Assembly (NCBI GenBank): GCA_002682825.1 | Contig: NOKP01000026.1 | Location: forward strand, 496,001-560,000 | Direction of reading: 5' to 3' | DNA length: 64,000 bases | Origin: Neonectria sp. B-13 | Taxonomy: Eukaryota > Ascomycota > Sordariomycetes > Hypocreales > Nectriaceae | In this document: positions 1 to 9,772 of the stretch, in pieces | How the letters are laid out: every line of letters starts with the position of its first letter | Position numbering within the stretch: the first letter of the stretch is position 1 | Made by a program: the position numbers and the translations under genes | The notes under the pieces: model-generated | Told to the model about the DNA's origin: nothing | Seen by the model: the letters and a program-made list of their open reading frames with translations, nothing else | Database searches by the model: none

Positions 1-133
1 TGGGAATGTATCAAGCTAAACTAACCCGGCAACTCTTCCCTTTCTCACAACCAGCTTCTTCACAACCATCAACTTCACAGCCATCAACTTCTCATCCACC
101 AACTTCACATACACCTCCTTCACAGTCACCACC

Positions 134-1102
134 ATGACCGGCCTCGTCTATGACCCAGAGTACGCCAAGGCCATCGAGCCCTTCGCCGGCGCCCCTCAGC
201 CCGCCCTGACCACAGCGCTGGAGCTGCGAGAAAACACCAATGGCCTCCTCTCCGCCTTCCTTCCTAAGTTGCCTCCCGGCGACATCATCCAGCAGACCAC
301 CTACACCATCCACAGCTCCGACGGCGCAGAGCTCCGCCTCCGCCGTTTCGCCACGCGCGAGCACCTTGCGTCCTCAACGCCGCTGCCCGCCGTCCTCGCC
401 ATCCACGGCGGCGGCTACGTCGCCGGCAACATCGACATATGCTCCGGGCTGTACGCACAGGACGCCCTCGCCGCTGATCGCCCCGTCTTCGCCATCGGCT
501 ACCGCCTTGCCCCCGAGCACCCCGCGCCGGCGGGTTCCGAGGACGTATTCGCCGCCTTTACGTACCTCGTGGAGCACGCGGCGGACCTGAACATTGATGC
601 CGCAAGAATCGGCGTCAAGGGCGAGAGCGCAGGCGCAGGGCTCGCAGCTGCGGTTGCGCTGATGATCCGGGATCGCGGCTTCAGTCCCGCGCCGGCGAAG
701 CTGGTTCTGGTGTACCCGATGCTGGACGACAGGACCTCCGTGCCCGCGGACGCGGCGTTCCTGAAGCTGGCGTCGTGGGTGCCGGAGAAGAACGCGATTT
801 GCTGGGGTGCGTACGTCGGCGAGGACAAGGCCGGGAAGCCAGACGCGGACGTCTCGCCGTACGCGGCGCCGGCACGGGCAAAGTCCCTCAGGGGCTTGCC
901 GTCAACGTACATTGACGTCGGGTCGCTGGATATCTTTCGGGACGAGAGTCTCGAGTTTGCGAGGCGGCTGATGCTTGAGGATGTTGAGGTTGACTTCCAC
1001 GTCTTCCCTGGCGTGCCGCATGTATTTGATTTACTGTCAGTAGGATCTAAGTTGCAGCGAAGAGCGGCTGAGTTGAGGACGGCAGCCTTGAAGTCGTTTT
1101 AA
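134..1102 (+). CDS. Alpha/beta hydrolase fold-3 (HSL-type) esterase, 322 aa
   Basis: Single-exon gene for a hormone-sensitive-lipase-type carboxylesterase, which would hydrolyse short-chain or secondary-metabolite esters in the cytosol. What I see: the oxyanion-hole motif HGGGY near residue 91, the nucleophile elbow GESAGAG near residue 164 (Ser nucleophile), an acidic residue in the SLDIFRDE stretch (about 270) and the catalytic His in VPHVFD near 296. Length fits the family at about 320 aa. The start is preceded by a pyrimidine-rich leader and CACC directly before the ATG, a good fungal context. No signal peptide is evident. It is the first gene of a group with another hydrolase, a P450 and an MFS exporter. 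The substrate is unknown. Confidence 0.9.
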   Translation: MTGLVYDPEYAKAIEPFAGAPQPALTTALELRENTNGLLSAFLPKLPPGDIIQQTTYTIHSSDGAELRLRRFATREHLASSTPLPAVLAIHGGGYVAGNIDICSGLYAQDALAADRPVFAIGYRLAPEHPAPAGSEDVFAAFTYLVEHAADLNIDAARIGVKGESAGAGLAAAVALMIRDRGFSPAPAKLVLVYPMLDDRTSVPADAAFLKLASWVPEKNAICWGAYVGEDKAGKPDADVSPYAAPARAKSLRGLPSTYIDVGSLDIFRDESLEFARRLMLEDVEVDFHVFPGVPHVFDLLSVGSKLQRRAAELRTAALKSF

Positions 1103-1257
1103 TTATCGAAGATCAGGCCTGCTTCTAGGATGACTCGGAATCTAGACATAAAATAAATGCAAGAAATAGATATCATACTCGACCTAGAACTCCTTACCGT
1201 TGCTAGACTATTGGCGTGACCACGTATACGTCTCACAGCCCACAGTGGCAAGAAGCA

Positions 1258-2103
1258 TCACTGTTTCCCCAAAAAAGAAACCAACAACTCTGATATCTTC
1301 TCCGGCTGATCCTCAAGCGAGAAATGGCCCGCATCCTCGACTAGGTGCAGCTCCGATCCAGGAATGGCGCTCTGCAACTTGTGCGCCCAGTCCACCACCT
1401 GCCAAGCGTCATCGGCACCCCAGATCAGTTGAACGGGAAGCTTCTCCAGCTCATGAAGGCGCCCGGAGATCTCCATCGTGTGCTTGGGGTCGTAGTGACG
1501 TACTTGGTGCTGGAACAAGCTGGCCTGCCCGATGGGGCCGGAGATGTAGCCCAGGTATGTATCCAGACTTGTGTCTGCAAGTTTCTGAGGGTTCTTAACG
1601 GCGGAGAGGAGCCATTTTCTAAAGTGCTCCTCGTGGTCGTTGTCCTTGGCCTTGATGAGAGCCTCTAACCCGTTCTGCATCTGCTCCTTGGTGCGCTTCG
1701 AGGGATAGCTGTCAAAGCTGACAACGTCAATGAGGGTTAATGACTGTACGCGCTCCGGTGAAAAGACAGAGAGTCGCTGTGCAATGCCACCGCCGATGTC
1801 GTGTGCAACGACATGAACGGAGTCCAATCCCCACAGGGCTAACAGACCCTCGAGAATGGGGACCTGGCCCGACATTGACGTGTCGACGGAAGGGTCCCAC
1901 GGGCGCTCAGAGAGGCCGTATCCGAGAAGATCAAAGACATGGACCTTGAAGCCTGCCGCAACGAGTGTCGGGACAATGTTGCGCCAGATGAGTGACGACG
2001 ACGGCGTTCCGTGTATCAGGACGACGGGTTCCCCTGTGCCGTAGACGCCGTAAGCGATTCGGCTACCCTTAACGAGTGCGTTCTCTGTGGAAATTCCTTG
2101 CAT
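1258..2103 (-). CDS. Alpha/beta hydrolase with Asp nucleophile (haloalkane dehalogenase / epoxide hydrolase-like), 281 aa
   Basis: Single-exon alpha/beta hydrolase. The oxyanion segment HGTPSSS (about residue 31) and LLGYGLSERP (about 60) match the haloalkane dehalogenase/epoxide hydrolase branch. The nucleophile elbow reads AHDIGGG near residue 100, so the nucleophile is Asp rather than Ser, as in those two enzyme classes. The usual HDWGG has Ile in place of Trp. A candidate acid is in the GADDAW loop (about 230) and the catalytic His is in DAGHFSLED near 261. Expected chemistry is hydrolysis of an epoxide or C-halogen bond through an alkyl-enzyme ester, but the exact substrate is an inference. 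It converges on the upstream esterase across about 155 bases and lies downstream of the P450 on the same strand. Confidence 0.87.
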   Translation of the reverse strand: MQGISTENALVKGSRIAYGVYGTGEPVVLIHGTPSSSLIWRNIVPTLVAAGFKVHVFDLLGYGLSERPWDPSVDTSMSGQVPILEGLLALWGLDSVHVVAHDIGGGIAQRLSVFSPERVQSLTLIDVVSFDSYPSKRTKEQMQNGLEALIKAKDNDHEEHFRKWLLSAVKNPQKLADTSLDTYLGYISGPIGQASLFQHQVRHYDPKHTMEISGRLHELEKLPVQLIWGADDAWQVVDWAHKLQSAIPGSELHLVEDAGHFSLEDQPEKISELLVSFLGKQ

Positions 2104-2355
2104 TGTTTCTTGTTGTATTGCTCTTTAGATGTTGTCTTAAATGTGCTGTGTTAAGTATCGCAAGGTGGTCGGGCGGTCCGCTTTATAGATTGGGATTATT
2201 AATGGAGATTCTGTCAAGACAAGGGCGCATGATGTTGTTATTGGACCGCCAAGACTGCGCTACACTGTCGGAAACGCAGTGCTGGCCCTCTTCCATGTAC
2301 TCAAAGCAAGGATTTTGTACTCGAATCTTTAGGACTTCTAGATGCTAGAAGTCGG

Positions 2356-4101
2356 TCAAGCCGGCCGTCTCCGAACAAAGCGAACCTTTACACCCGTCAG
2401 CATCGACAAGAAGTAAGACGGAATCTCCTCTTCCGGCGGAATAGACGTTTCGATGTCAAACTCCCTGACCAGCGCAGGGACGACTTTGAAAACAACCAGC
2501 TCAGCCAGATGGCGTCCAGGACAGCTCCTTGAGCCACCGCCCCAGCCCAGGCTGAACCGCTCCATGTTGCGGGCCGTCTCTTGGTCGGCGTCCATCCAGC
2601 GGTCCATGCGGAAGTCGTTAGAATCTGACCCGAACACGTCGGAGTTGCGGTGCAGCGCGACGGGGTTGCACCCTACCGTCGTGCCGGGCGGGAAGAAGAT
2701 GTCATGGAGGTGAAGACCGCTCTGCGGGACCTTGCGGGGGAGGGACATGCTGACAACCGGATAGAGACGTTTCGACTCTTTGATGAGGGCTTGTATCAGG
2801 GGAAGTCGACTCGCTGTGGCATACTCGCTTGGGACATTTGCTTCGAGAACCTCCTTAGCTACGCGAGCCTGGACATCTTCGTGGGATCCAAGCATGGCGA
2901 TGATGGATGTCAACGTCGAGGCCATCGTCTCATGGCCAGCGCCGAAGTTCGTCATGACCATGCGCCGGAGATACTTGTCTGTGAAGCCGGGCTTGCTCTT
3001 GTGCAGCTGGATCAAGTCGGCGATGAGGTCCTTGCGGGTATCCTTGGGTGGGTTCGGCCGCGTGGCGGCGTTGATGCGCCGCGTTATCTTCTTCCCAACT
3101 TCCTGGACGGCGAGGTTAGCGCTTGGCAAGTGAAATGACCTGAGTGGCATACCGGAAAGAAGGGCCGGAAGTTCTTGGGCGTCTTGAAATTCACCTGCCA
3201 CGCGGTGCTGAAGAGCCGGCCGGGCGTCTTGTGCCAGAACTCCAGCTTCGCCATGGCCGGGAAGAGGCCGAAGACAGTCTTCCGCCTCCAGCTGTGGTAG
3301 GCATGGGGCCCAGATCCCCAGTCCGTCCCGTTCTTGAGCATCCCGGGCGACCACGAGAGAACGACGGCGCTGAGGCACTCGACGGCAATGATGTGCATCC
3401 ATTCGTTCAGATCTACCTCGGCGCCCTGGAGGTTCTTGATCTTGGCGATTGAGCTCTCTAGCACGGAGTCGATGGCGGCTTCGTACTGCAGCAGGTTGGA
3501 TGTCTGGTAGATGGGCCCAATCAGACGGCGCTGGAGTCTATAACGCTGGACATCCCGCTCGGAAAGAAGGTCGAGCGAGTCTGGAAAGTGAGGGTCCAAC
3601 TGCCAGGTGAGATGAGGCTTACCCAGGGCTGTTGCTACTGTGTGTTGACGGTCAGCGCGTATCGTCGTCGCCGACTCTGCAACTCACAGTAAAAGTCCGA
3701 CTTCTCAAAACCACTGCCAGTGCCTTTCATCCTATCAGCTTGGAAGTTCCTGAGTGTCTGCTTGGCGACTACTCACTGTAAATAGCCTGGAAAGCCTGTT
3801 TTGTGTTGAACCAGACCTCATTTGGGCCGACACGCACAATGGGCCCATACCGGCCGTGTAGAGTCCTCCCTAGATGCGCCATGCGGCCATTGCGAGCGTG
3901 ATAAGCGTGCCAGAAGCTGGACACGGCTGCCAACTTGGGTCCCGGGATGGAAGCGAGAGGATGGAATACGAGTCGGTAGATGGCGCCAGTGACGAGTAAG
4001 ATGAGGATTGTGACGACAGTGGCAGCGAACGTCTGGAGGACGAGCCTGCAGAGACCCGGCGTAAACATGAGCGAGGGACATAGCAATGATGACTGAAGCA
4101 T
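2356..4101 (-). CDS. Cytochrome P450 (pisatin demethylase-like), 4 exons, 534 aa
   Basis: Membrane-anchored P450 monooxygenase. Exons by my splicing: 4101-3773, 3731-3688, 3637-3153 and 3102-2356 (1605 nt in total, in frame). An N-terminal membrane helix is followed by the FHPL..IPGP hinge. The I-helix has GAGHETMAST, the K-helix ExxR is in KESKR, the PERF-like segment is FRMDRW, and the heme loop is WGGGSRSCPG with the Cys thiolate ligand. The heme loop starts with Trp where the family nearly always has Phe. The first donor is GTAGTC, just downstream of a GTGAGT that would break the frame. Met at 4068 is an alternative start. Neighbours (hydrolases, MFS) suggest detoxification or tailoring. 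The substrate is unknown. Confidence 0.88.
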
Positions 4102-4601
4102 TACAGAGGTCGTGTACACTGGATGGCGACGTCGTGGATGAGCTCGACGTAAGATGCTAGAGGCTAGGCTTACGTTGTTACGCAAAGAGGCACGTATACG
4201 CTGTGAATATGAGTGTAAGACAACCGGAAGATCCGGTTGAGGGGATACTTGCCCGGATTTTGACGCGGTTGAGATGTGGCTGAGTTGGTGAAGTACTTCG
4301 TAATTGTGGACAGTTCGAGTTGCTGCCTGCGAAAAGACTGTTGTGGTGACCCCACATTCATATTCATCGCCAACAGCGTTTGGCATGCCAAGACCTCCGA
4401 GTCTCTGACTACAACAACTACTGGTAACGTTCAATAAAAGTAATAATGTGAGGTATTTCTAGAAATTGTACTGATAAAGTAATAAGCCCACCATTCCCAG
4501 GAAGTCTTTCGCTTTTTCTCTATGCAACCAAGTGGCCTTGGGAATTGACGGCCTAGTGTAAGTGCCCAACAAGTCTCCCATCTTCTTTTGGTATGTCCGC
4601 T
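4102..4601. other. Intergenic, P450 promoter side
   Basis: 500 bases between the P450 start and the 3' end of the MFS gene, both on the minus strand. It should hold the P450 promoter. The reading frame stays open upstream to 4434, but that stretch has no recognisable domain. I see no repeat or RNA gene. Confidence 0.4.
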
Positions 4602-6182
4602 CTATAAACTACCCTTTGTCTGCCTCTTCTTTTCCACCTTCGCCTTCAGATCCCTTCGCCACTTGGGCCCCCAGACCATCAACGAAAGCATCACCGGGCT
4701 GCACAGCAAAATGAGACATCCAATTAAGGTAAACGCCCATCCAACGCCCATGGCGTTAATCATGGGCACGATGGCCGCCGTGGCCCCCGCGCCGACCAGA
4801 CACCGCACCAGGTTGTTAGCCGCCGTGGCCGTCCCCGCCTTACCGGGATGGATGTCCACAAGCAGCGCGTTGGTCGTGTTGTTGAGTCCGATCATGCCGA
4901 TGCCCAGGATCGCGCTGAGCACGCCTGGAACTGCCGGGTGCGCCTTGGCGTCTACCGACCAGCCCCAGGCTATCAGGCTCGCTGCCGTGAGCCCTAGCAG
5001 CGGGAAGCCGACCTCGAGGCGCGCTCGCTCGACCGGGAACTCGGAGAGGTCTTGCTGCCGGCTGCGGTCGAAAGGAATCCCGAGCTTCTCACAGTGTCGC
5101 TTGAAGTTGTGGTTGATCAGCGGGCCGACTACCATGGCTGCAATGATGGAGCCCACGGCGAGCGGAAGATACATCAGACCGACGTCGACGGTGTTGAAGC
5201 CATACGAGTCCGCAAACTGAGTCGGCATGGCTGTGGCGATGCAGTAGAAGCCAGCAAAGACGATACTACTAAACGAAAGAAGCAGCCCTGTCTCTTTCTG
5301 GAACAGCATCATGAGCGGCTCCAGCACGTTGGGGGCCTTGAACTTGAACTGGGACTTGACTCTCGGGGCATCATCGGAGCCTCCTGGGTTGTTCTTGGCA
5401 TTGGCCGTCTTCCGTCGGCGTTTCAAAATCTGCCATAAAGACCGATACATGGCGGGTGGGGTAATGGATCCATCGCCGACAATATGGCGGCAGGTTTCCG
5501 GAAAGAAGACGACGACGAGGGCGATGGTGATGCCGGCGAGGATGGTCAGAAACCAGAAGATAGACCGCCAGCCGAGATACTCGGAGAGCAGGCCGCCAAT
5601 GACGGGGCCCAGCGCCGGCGCCAAGACCACGGGCACGGTGGTGAAGCCGATATACTGGCCCCGCTCCGCCGAAGTGATGACATCGGCCACCACGGCGACG
5701 CACAAGGCCACGGTGCTGCTGGACCCGGCCGACTGCAGACACCGGAGCCCGAGGAGGGCGCCGTACCCGGGTGCTAGGGCGAGGCCGATGTTGGCGGCGA
5801 TGTAGATGGCGAAGCACACGACGTAAGCCGGCCGGCGTCCGCCGCTGTCAGCCAGCGAGCCAATGAACATGGGTGTAATGCCCTGGAAGATCATGTACGT
5901 GGTGACAGTCAGGTTGACCTGCGAGTCAGTGACGTTGAGGTCCTTGGCGATGGCCGTCAAGGCTGGGAAGTAGATCTGGGCCGAGAGGGGCGAGAAGAAG
6001 GCCGTCATGGCTGCTGCCAGGACGATGAAACGTTTTTGCCATTTTGTAAAGGATGAGTAGACGGGAACAACGGGTTGCTGATTTGTTTCCAGCTGTTTCT
6101 CGACTTGCCCTGGCTCGACTTGTTCAACCGGGGTGTCGAGGGTGTGTCGCTCGAGGCTTTGACGGGGGCTTGGTCCGCTCAT
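4602..6182 (-). CDS. MFS transporter, DHA1 drug:H+ antiporter type, 526 aa
   Basis: Single-exon major facilitator. The hydrophilic N-terminus (about 45 aa) is followed by about 12 membrane helices with a long central loop containing basic KRRRK (about 255-275). The loop 2-3 signature GSLADSGGRRP and the TM5 antiporter motif LGPVIGGLLSEYLGW place it in the DHA1 multidrug/proton antiporter family at the plasma membrane. The substrate could be a toxin, a metabolite of the neighbouring P450, or a polyamine-like cation; the sequence does not decide. It reads in the same direction as the P450 and the second hydrolase, so the three may be co-regulated as an oxidise-and-export unit. Confidence 0.9.
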   Translation of the reverse strand: MSGPSPRQSLERHTLDTPVEQVEPGQVEKQLETNQQPVVPVYSSFTKWQKRFIVLAAAMTAFFSPLSAQIYFPALTAIAKDLNVTDSQVNLTVTTYMIFQGITPMFIGSLADSGGRRPAYVVCFAIYIAANIGLALAPGYGALLGLRCLQSAGSSSTVALCVAVVADVITSAERGQYIGFTTVPVVLAPALGPVIGGLLSEYLGWRSIFWFLTILAGITIALVVVFFPETCRHIVGDGSITPPAMYRSLWQILKRRRKTANAKNNPGGSDDAPRVKSQFKFKAPNVLEPLMMLFQKETGLLLSFSSIVFAGFYCIATAMPTQFADSYGFNTVDVGLMYLPLAVGSIIAAMVVGPLINHNFKRHCEKLGIPFDRSRQQDLSEFPVERARLEVGFPLLGLTAASLIAWGWSVDAKAHPAVPGVLSAILGIGMIGLNNTTNALLVDIHPGKAGTATAANNLVRCLVGAGATAAIVPMINAMGVGWAFTLIGCLILLCSPVMLSLMVWGPKWRRDLKAKVEKKRQTKGSL

Positions 6183-6956
6183 GACAACTGCAGATTGTGA
6201 CAGGAAGTTCTGGCTCGAATAGCCTATAGAGGGCTCGATTCAAAGCATTTCAACCGAGGAATGCCATTGGTTTTATTTCATGAACGACAAACCGGGACTG
6301 GAGCAGAACTGCTAAAGTCCGTAGTTACCTACCGCAACCCATGCCTGTCGGTGCCGAGTTCGGCAAAGGCGGTTTGGGTGGAGGGGGCCATTTCGTCAGT
6401 GGACTGCAGGACTACGGAGTAACGCAAGGGAATTGAACGGCCAAGGATGGGTAAAGAGTTGTGGAGAATGGAGATAAACGAGATAAGGCCGGAATTAATA
6501 AGGCTGGTGAACATTTGAGTGCATGTCTTCCATGTTGGGCGTTGGACATGCAGCCAGCCACGCAGCGTTGGAAATAGAAGCGTGAAGTCACGGTTTCTTA
6601 AAGCCATACGCAAAAAAGCCTAAGCGGCTAAACAACAGCCGGGAATAACGTCCTAGAAAACCAAATGCCTGGCCACGTCACCTGGAATCAGGCACCTTTT
6701 CTCGGTGGTGTTCTGCCTCGCTGGCAGGATGCACTTACATCACATCCACGAGAAGAGGTGTGATCGAGGACCATAGCGACCAGGTACGTACTGAGCAGGG
6801 GACAGGTCCTACCCGGCCAGGGTTGTTCCGCTTCCGAGAAATCTGGCCTCTGCATGTGAAGCCCCATAAACCACCCATATCAGAGCTCGAAACGTATCAT
6901 GGAAGGGAGCTGACCGCTCGACACCTGGCAAGGCTGAGCACGCTCGCATAATAATC
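6183..6956. other. Intergenic between the MFS gene and bos1
   Basis: About 775 bases forming a divergent promoter region for the MFS gene (minus) and the SNARE gene (plus). A 94-codon open frame on the minus strand (6329-6613) has no domain, poor codon structure and no homology I recognise, so I do not call it. No RNA gene seen. Confidence 0.4.
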
Positions 6957-7740
6957 ATGGTACGTAGGAGACAATCATCTCTTCGCGGTTCGCATCTAAC
7001 CTCCCGCGCAACAGAATATCTCATACAACTCTGCCCTGCGGCAGAGCAAGTCTCTCCGCTCCGAGCTCGCTTCGCTCAACTCCAAGGTCCTAGCCTCGCC
7101 GGCCGACATTGGCAACGTGTCGGCATCCATTTCCTCCTTCACCAAGACTCTCGACGAGTACCAGAGCATCGCGCGCCAGGAAATCGTCCCCAAGAAGCAG
7201 GAGGAGGCCTTCGAGCGCGTCAAGCGCTTCCGCGAAGACTTGTCCGACTTCCGCTCCCAGATCGACTCGCTGCGCAAGACCTGCGACGACGCCCAACACC
7301 AGTCCAACCGCACCGAGCTGCTCGGCCGCCGCCCCTACAATGCCACGCCCGAGAACCCCTACGCAAACACGGCGGCGACGACGACGCACTCGACCTTCCA
7401 GCCGCGGCACCAGTCGCAGCAGCAGCCCATGACGACCGGGTCGGGAGACAACGCGCGCGAGGACCATGCCTTCCGCGAGCAGAGCTTCTTCTCAGACACC
7501 AACCAGGCGCTGGACGACTACATTGCCCGCGGGCAGGCTGTACTGGGCGACCTGGGCCAGCAGAAGGAGATGCTGAAGAGCACGCAGAAGCGACTGTACA
7601 GTGTGGCCAACACGCTGGGCATCAGCGGCGACACAATCCGCATGGTCGAGCGACGGGCGCGCGAAGACAAGTGGATCTTCTTTGCCGGAGTCATCGTCTT
7701 CTTCCTGTTCTGCTGGCTGGTCCTCCACTATCTGCGATAA
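6957..7740 (+). CDS. bos1: Bos1-like v-SNARE (ER-Golgi transport), 2 exons, 242 aa
   Basis: Tail-anchored Qb-SNARE of the Bos1/membrin family, acting in fusion of ER-derived COPII vesicles with the Golgi. Exon 1 is only the ATG (6957-6959). Intron 1 is 6960-7014 (GTACGT...ACAG) and exon 2 is 7015-7740, which then begins NISYNSALRQSKSLRSE, the typical family N-terminus. The SNARE motif spans about residues 150-212 (FFSDTNQALDDY through VERRAREDKW), followed by a single C-terminal membrane helix (FFAGVIVFFLFCWLVLHYL). Length matches yeast Bos1 (about 240). Without the intron the first 34 residues would be lost, so the one-codon exon is the model that gives a complete protein. It heads a block of conserved cellular genes. 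Confidence 0.9.
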
Positions 7741-7948
7741 CCGGGACGCCATTTTTGGAAGGACGAGGGGGAAAAGGGGGCTACGAGCATCTCTGGCAAT
7801 AAGGAGGTGGGCATCAGCGCGGTGTTCAGGAGTTCTTTGTTCTTCTTTCTTTGCCATACCACAGCTGGCGTTATCTTGTGACTTCTCCCCGGGCTACTTA
7901 CTGCTGGACGTCTGAAAACGATGGAATCAAATGTGAAAAACCGGGGTA

Positions 7949-8884
7949 CTAGTCATTCTCTTCGCCGTCGACCTGTCTGAGTGCTATGGTGAAGAGTACA
8001 TCCTTGTTCGTCTCAATCTGCACGACCTGGGTGTCGGGCAAGACGTGGTTGCTGGTGCTGAGCTGGCCGCCAATCTCGGTGGCCCAGTCGGTCACATCCC
8101 ACTCGAGACCCTGGGTGGAGATGACGCTGGGCTCCTTGAGCGGGATGACGCCGACGTGCTTGCCGAAGGCGTCCTTCTCGCCGTCCTCGCGGACCTGGAT
8201 GTGGTGGACACCGGCCTTGAGGAGGAAGGTCAGGCTGGAGCCGGAGAGCAGGTAGATGCGGCCGGCGGTGTAGTCCGGGTCGGTCTGGAAGCGGTAGAGG
8301 TGGTGCAGCTGGCTGAGGCCCTGGTCGACGCGGCCGCCGATGCCGCCGAGGGCGACGATGTCGATGCCGCCCGGGTACTGGGCGCGCAGCCAGTTGATGG
8401 CCTTGCCGAAGTCGGTGGATTCCTGGTCCGGGTCGTGGATGATGGTGGCGGGGTTGGGCTGGGAGGAGTAGAAGTTGCGGACGAGGGGGCTGAGGGAGTC
8501 GAGGTCGCCGATGATGAGTTGGAGGTTGGACTGTGTGTGTTAGAGGGAGTGAAGTGACGATGCGCCAAGATGAAGAGGGAGGGAGGGACACATACAAACT
8601 TGCCATGGAAAGACGATAGCTCATGTAATCGATTGGCGCCTCCGTCGGCGGCCACTCTCACCGAAGCTTTGCGAATCTCAGTAATCGAACATGCCATACA
8701 GTGCAGGTCGTCAGCCTCTCGGGGCTTGAGCTGGAAGCTACGTACAGTTCTTCCACAGCTTGCGCAGGTTGCTGCCGCTCCGCAGCGGCTGGTTCAGCAC
8801 GAGCAGGGCGAACTCCTGGGAGACGTTGTAGTCCTGCAGCAGCTTGGCGGGGCGCCATTCAAAGGGCTGTTGCTGCGCGGCCAT
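7949..8884 (-). CDS. thi80: Thiamine pyrophosphokinase, 3 exons, 263 aa
   Basis: Cytosolic enzyme transferring pyrophosphate from ATP to thiamine to make thiamine diphosphate. Exons 8884-8746, 8666-8596 and 8530-7949 (792 nt, in frame). Motifs in order: FALLVLNQPL (N-terminal strand), the AADGGANRL substrate/ATP motif at about 55, LIIGDLDS (about 83, acidic metal-binding pair), DQESTDFGKAI (about 116), ALGGIGGRVDQ (about 145, typical of the catalytic domain), and the C-terminal thiamine-binding beta domain with GLEWDVTDW and STSNH. The second intron lies between the ADGGANRL and GDLDS exons. Length fits fungal orthologues. Tail-to-tail with bos1 (about 208 bases apart) and head-to-head with mia40. 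Confidence 0.93.
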
Positions 8885-9772
8885 GACGAGGGTGAGTAAG
8901 TGGGTTGGGTGGATGACGACGGTGGTGAAGCTGATGATATGATGCGAGATGTGACCGTTGCCTTATCTGCGTCGTCCTTTTGTGCGCGCAAACGGGCCTA
9001 GACCCCGGCCGAGGGTTTGCTTTGTGCAGCGAATGGGTCAACCGAAGAGTGTGATGGAGCGAGGGAGAGTGAGAAAGAGAGAGAGAGAGAGTATATAGTG
9101 TTCGCCCAGTTTCCCAGCCCTTGCCCTTGTTTCCGGTGAGACCAAGAGCGAACGGTGTGGTGGTGCCGTGCGCGTATATATGTGCGTGCCCGTCCGTGTG
9201 TGTGAGGGAGAATGAGGGACAGATGCTTCCGGAATAAGGCGCTTGAGTTGTGATCTGATATTGTATCGGCCAGTCAAAAAGCCACCCTTTGCCCGTAAAC
9301 GACCAATTCTAAGTTCCGGAGGTCACTCGCTGCGGTTCTGAGGCGTTTGGCTGGGCTAGCTATGCGAGGTCGCAGGCGCAGAGGCCCGGGTTCCCATGAT
9401 CATCAGTGGCCGCGGCGACAGTACGGCCGGAAAAGGTACGTACCTTCGGTGGGATGATGGCATTGATCCCCTTGCATCTTGCATGCTACACGATAAGCCC
9501 TTATCGATGATCGTGCGGCGGCTAATGTCCGGCTTTCACTCTTTCATCTATTTTTTTTTTGCCTCATCAGCTTTCGGAGCATCGGGAAGAGAGACGGTCC
9601 ATTGCCAGAGTCAATTGGCGATGCCGAAAGCTCCACTGCTGCTGACCAATTCCAAACCTCACGATCTGTCGTCGTCGCCGCTGTCCTTCGCCTCATAGCC
9701 GGCTCCTCCTCTCCCTCTCCCGATTCCCTTTGTGCAGCCTTTTTACTTCTGGAAATATATAATCTCGCAACC
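8885..9772. promoter_or_regulatory. Divergent promoter region between thi80 and mia40
   Basis: 888 bases shared upstream by thiamine pyrophosphokinase (minus) and Mia40 (plus). It contains the GA-rich tract at 9061-9092, several pyrimidine runs on the Mia40 side, and a TATAT-like stretch (about 9755-9760) close to the Mia40 ATG. I saw no clear thiamine riboswitch. Confidence 0.4.
9061..9092. repeat. GA-rich microsatellite
   Basis: A purine tract of GA dinucleotides with minor interruptions, about 32 bases, 5' of the thiamine pyrophosphokinase gene. A simple-sequence repeat, possibly a promoter polypurine element. Confidence 0.8.

Noticed and set aside
6329..6613. 94-codon minus-strand frame in the MFS/bos1 spacer
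   Set aside because: No domain, no start context, composition like the surrounding non-coding DNA.
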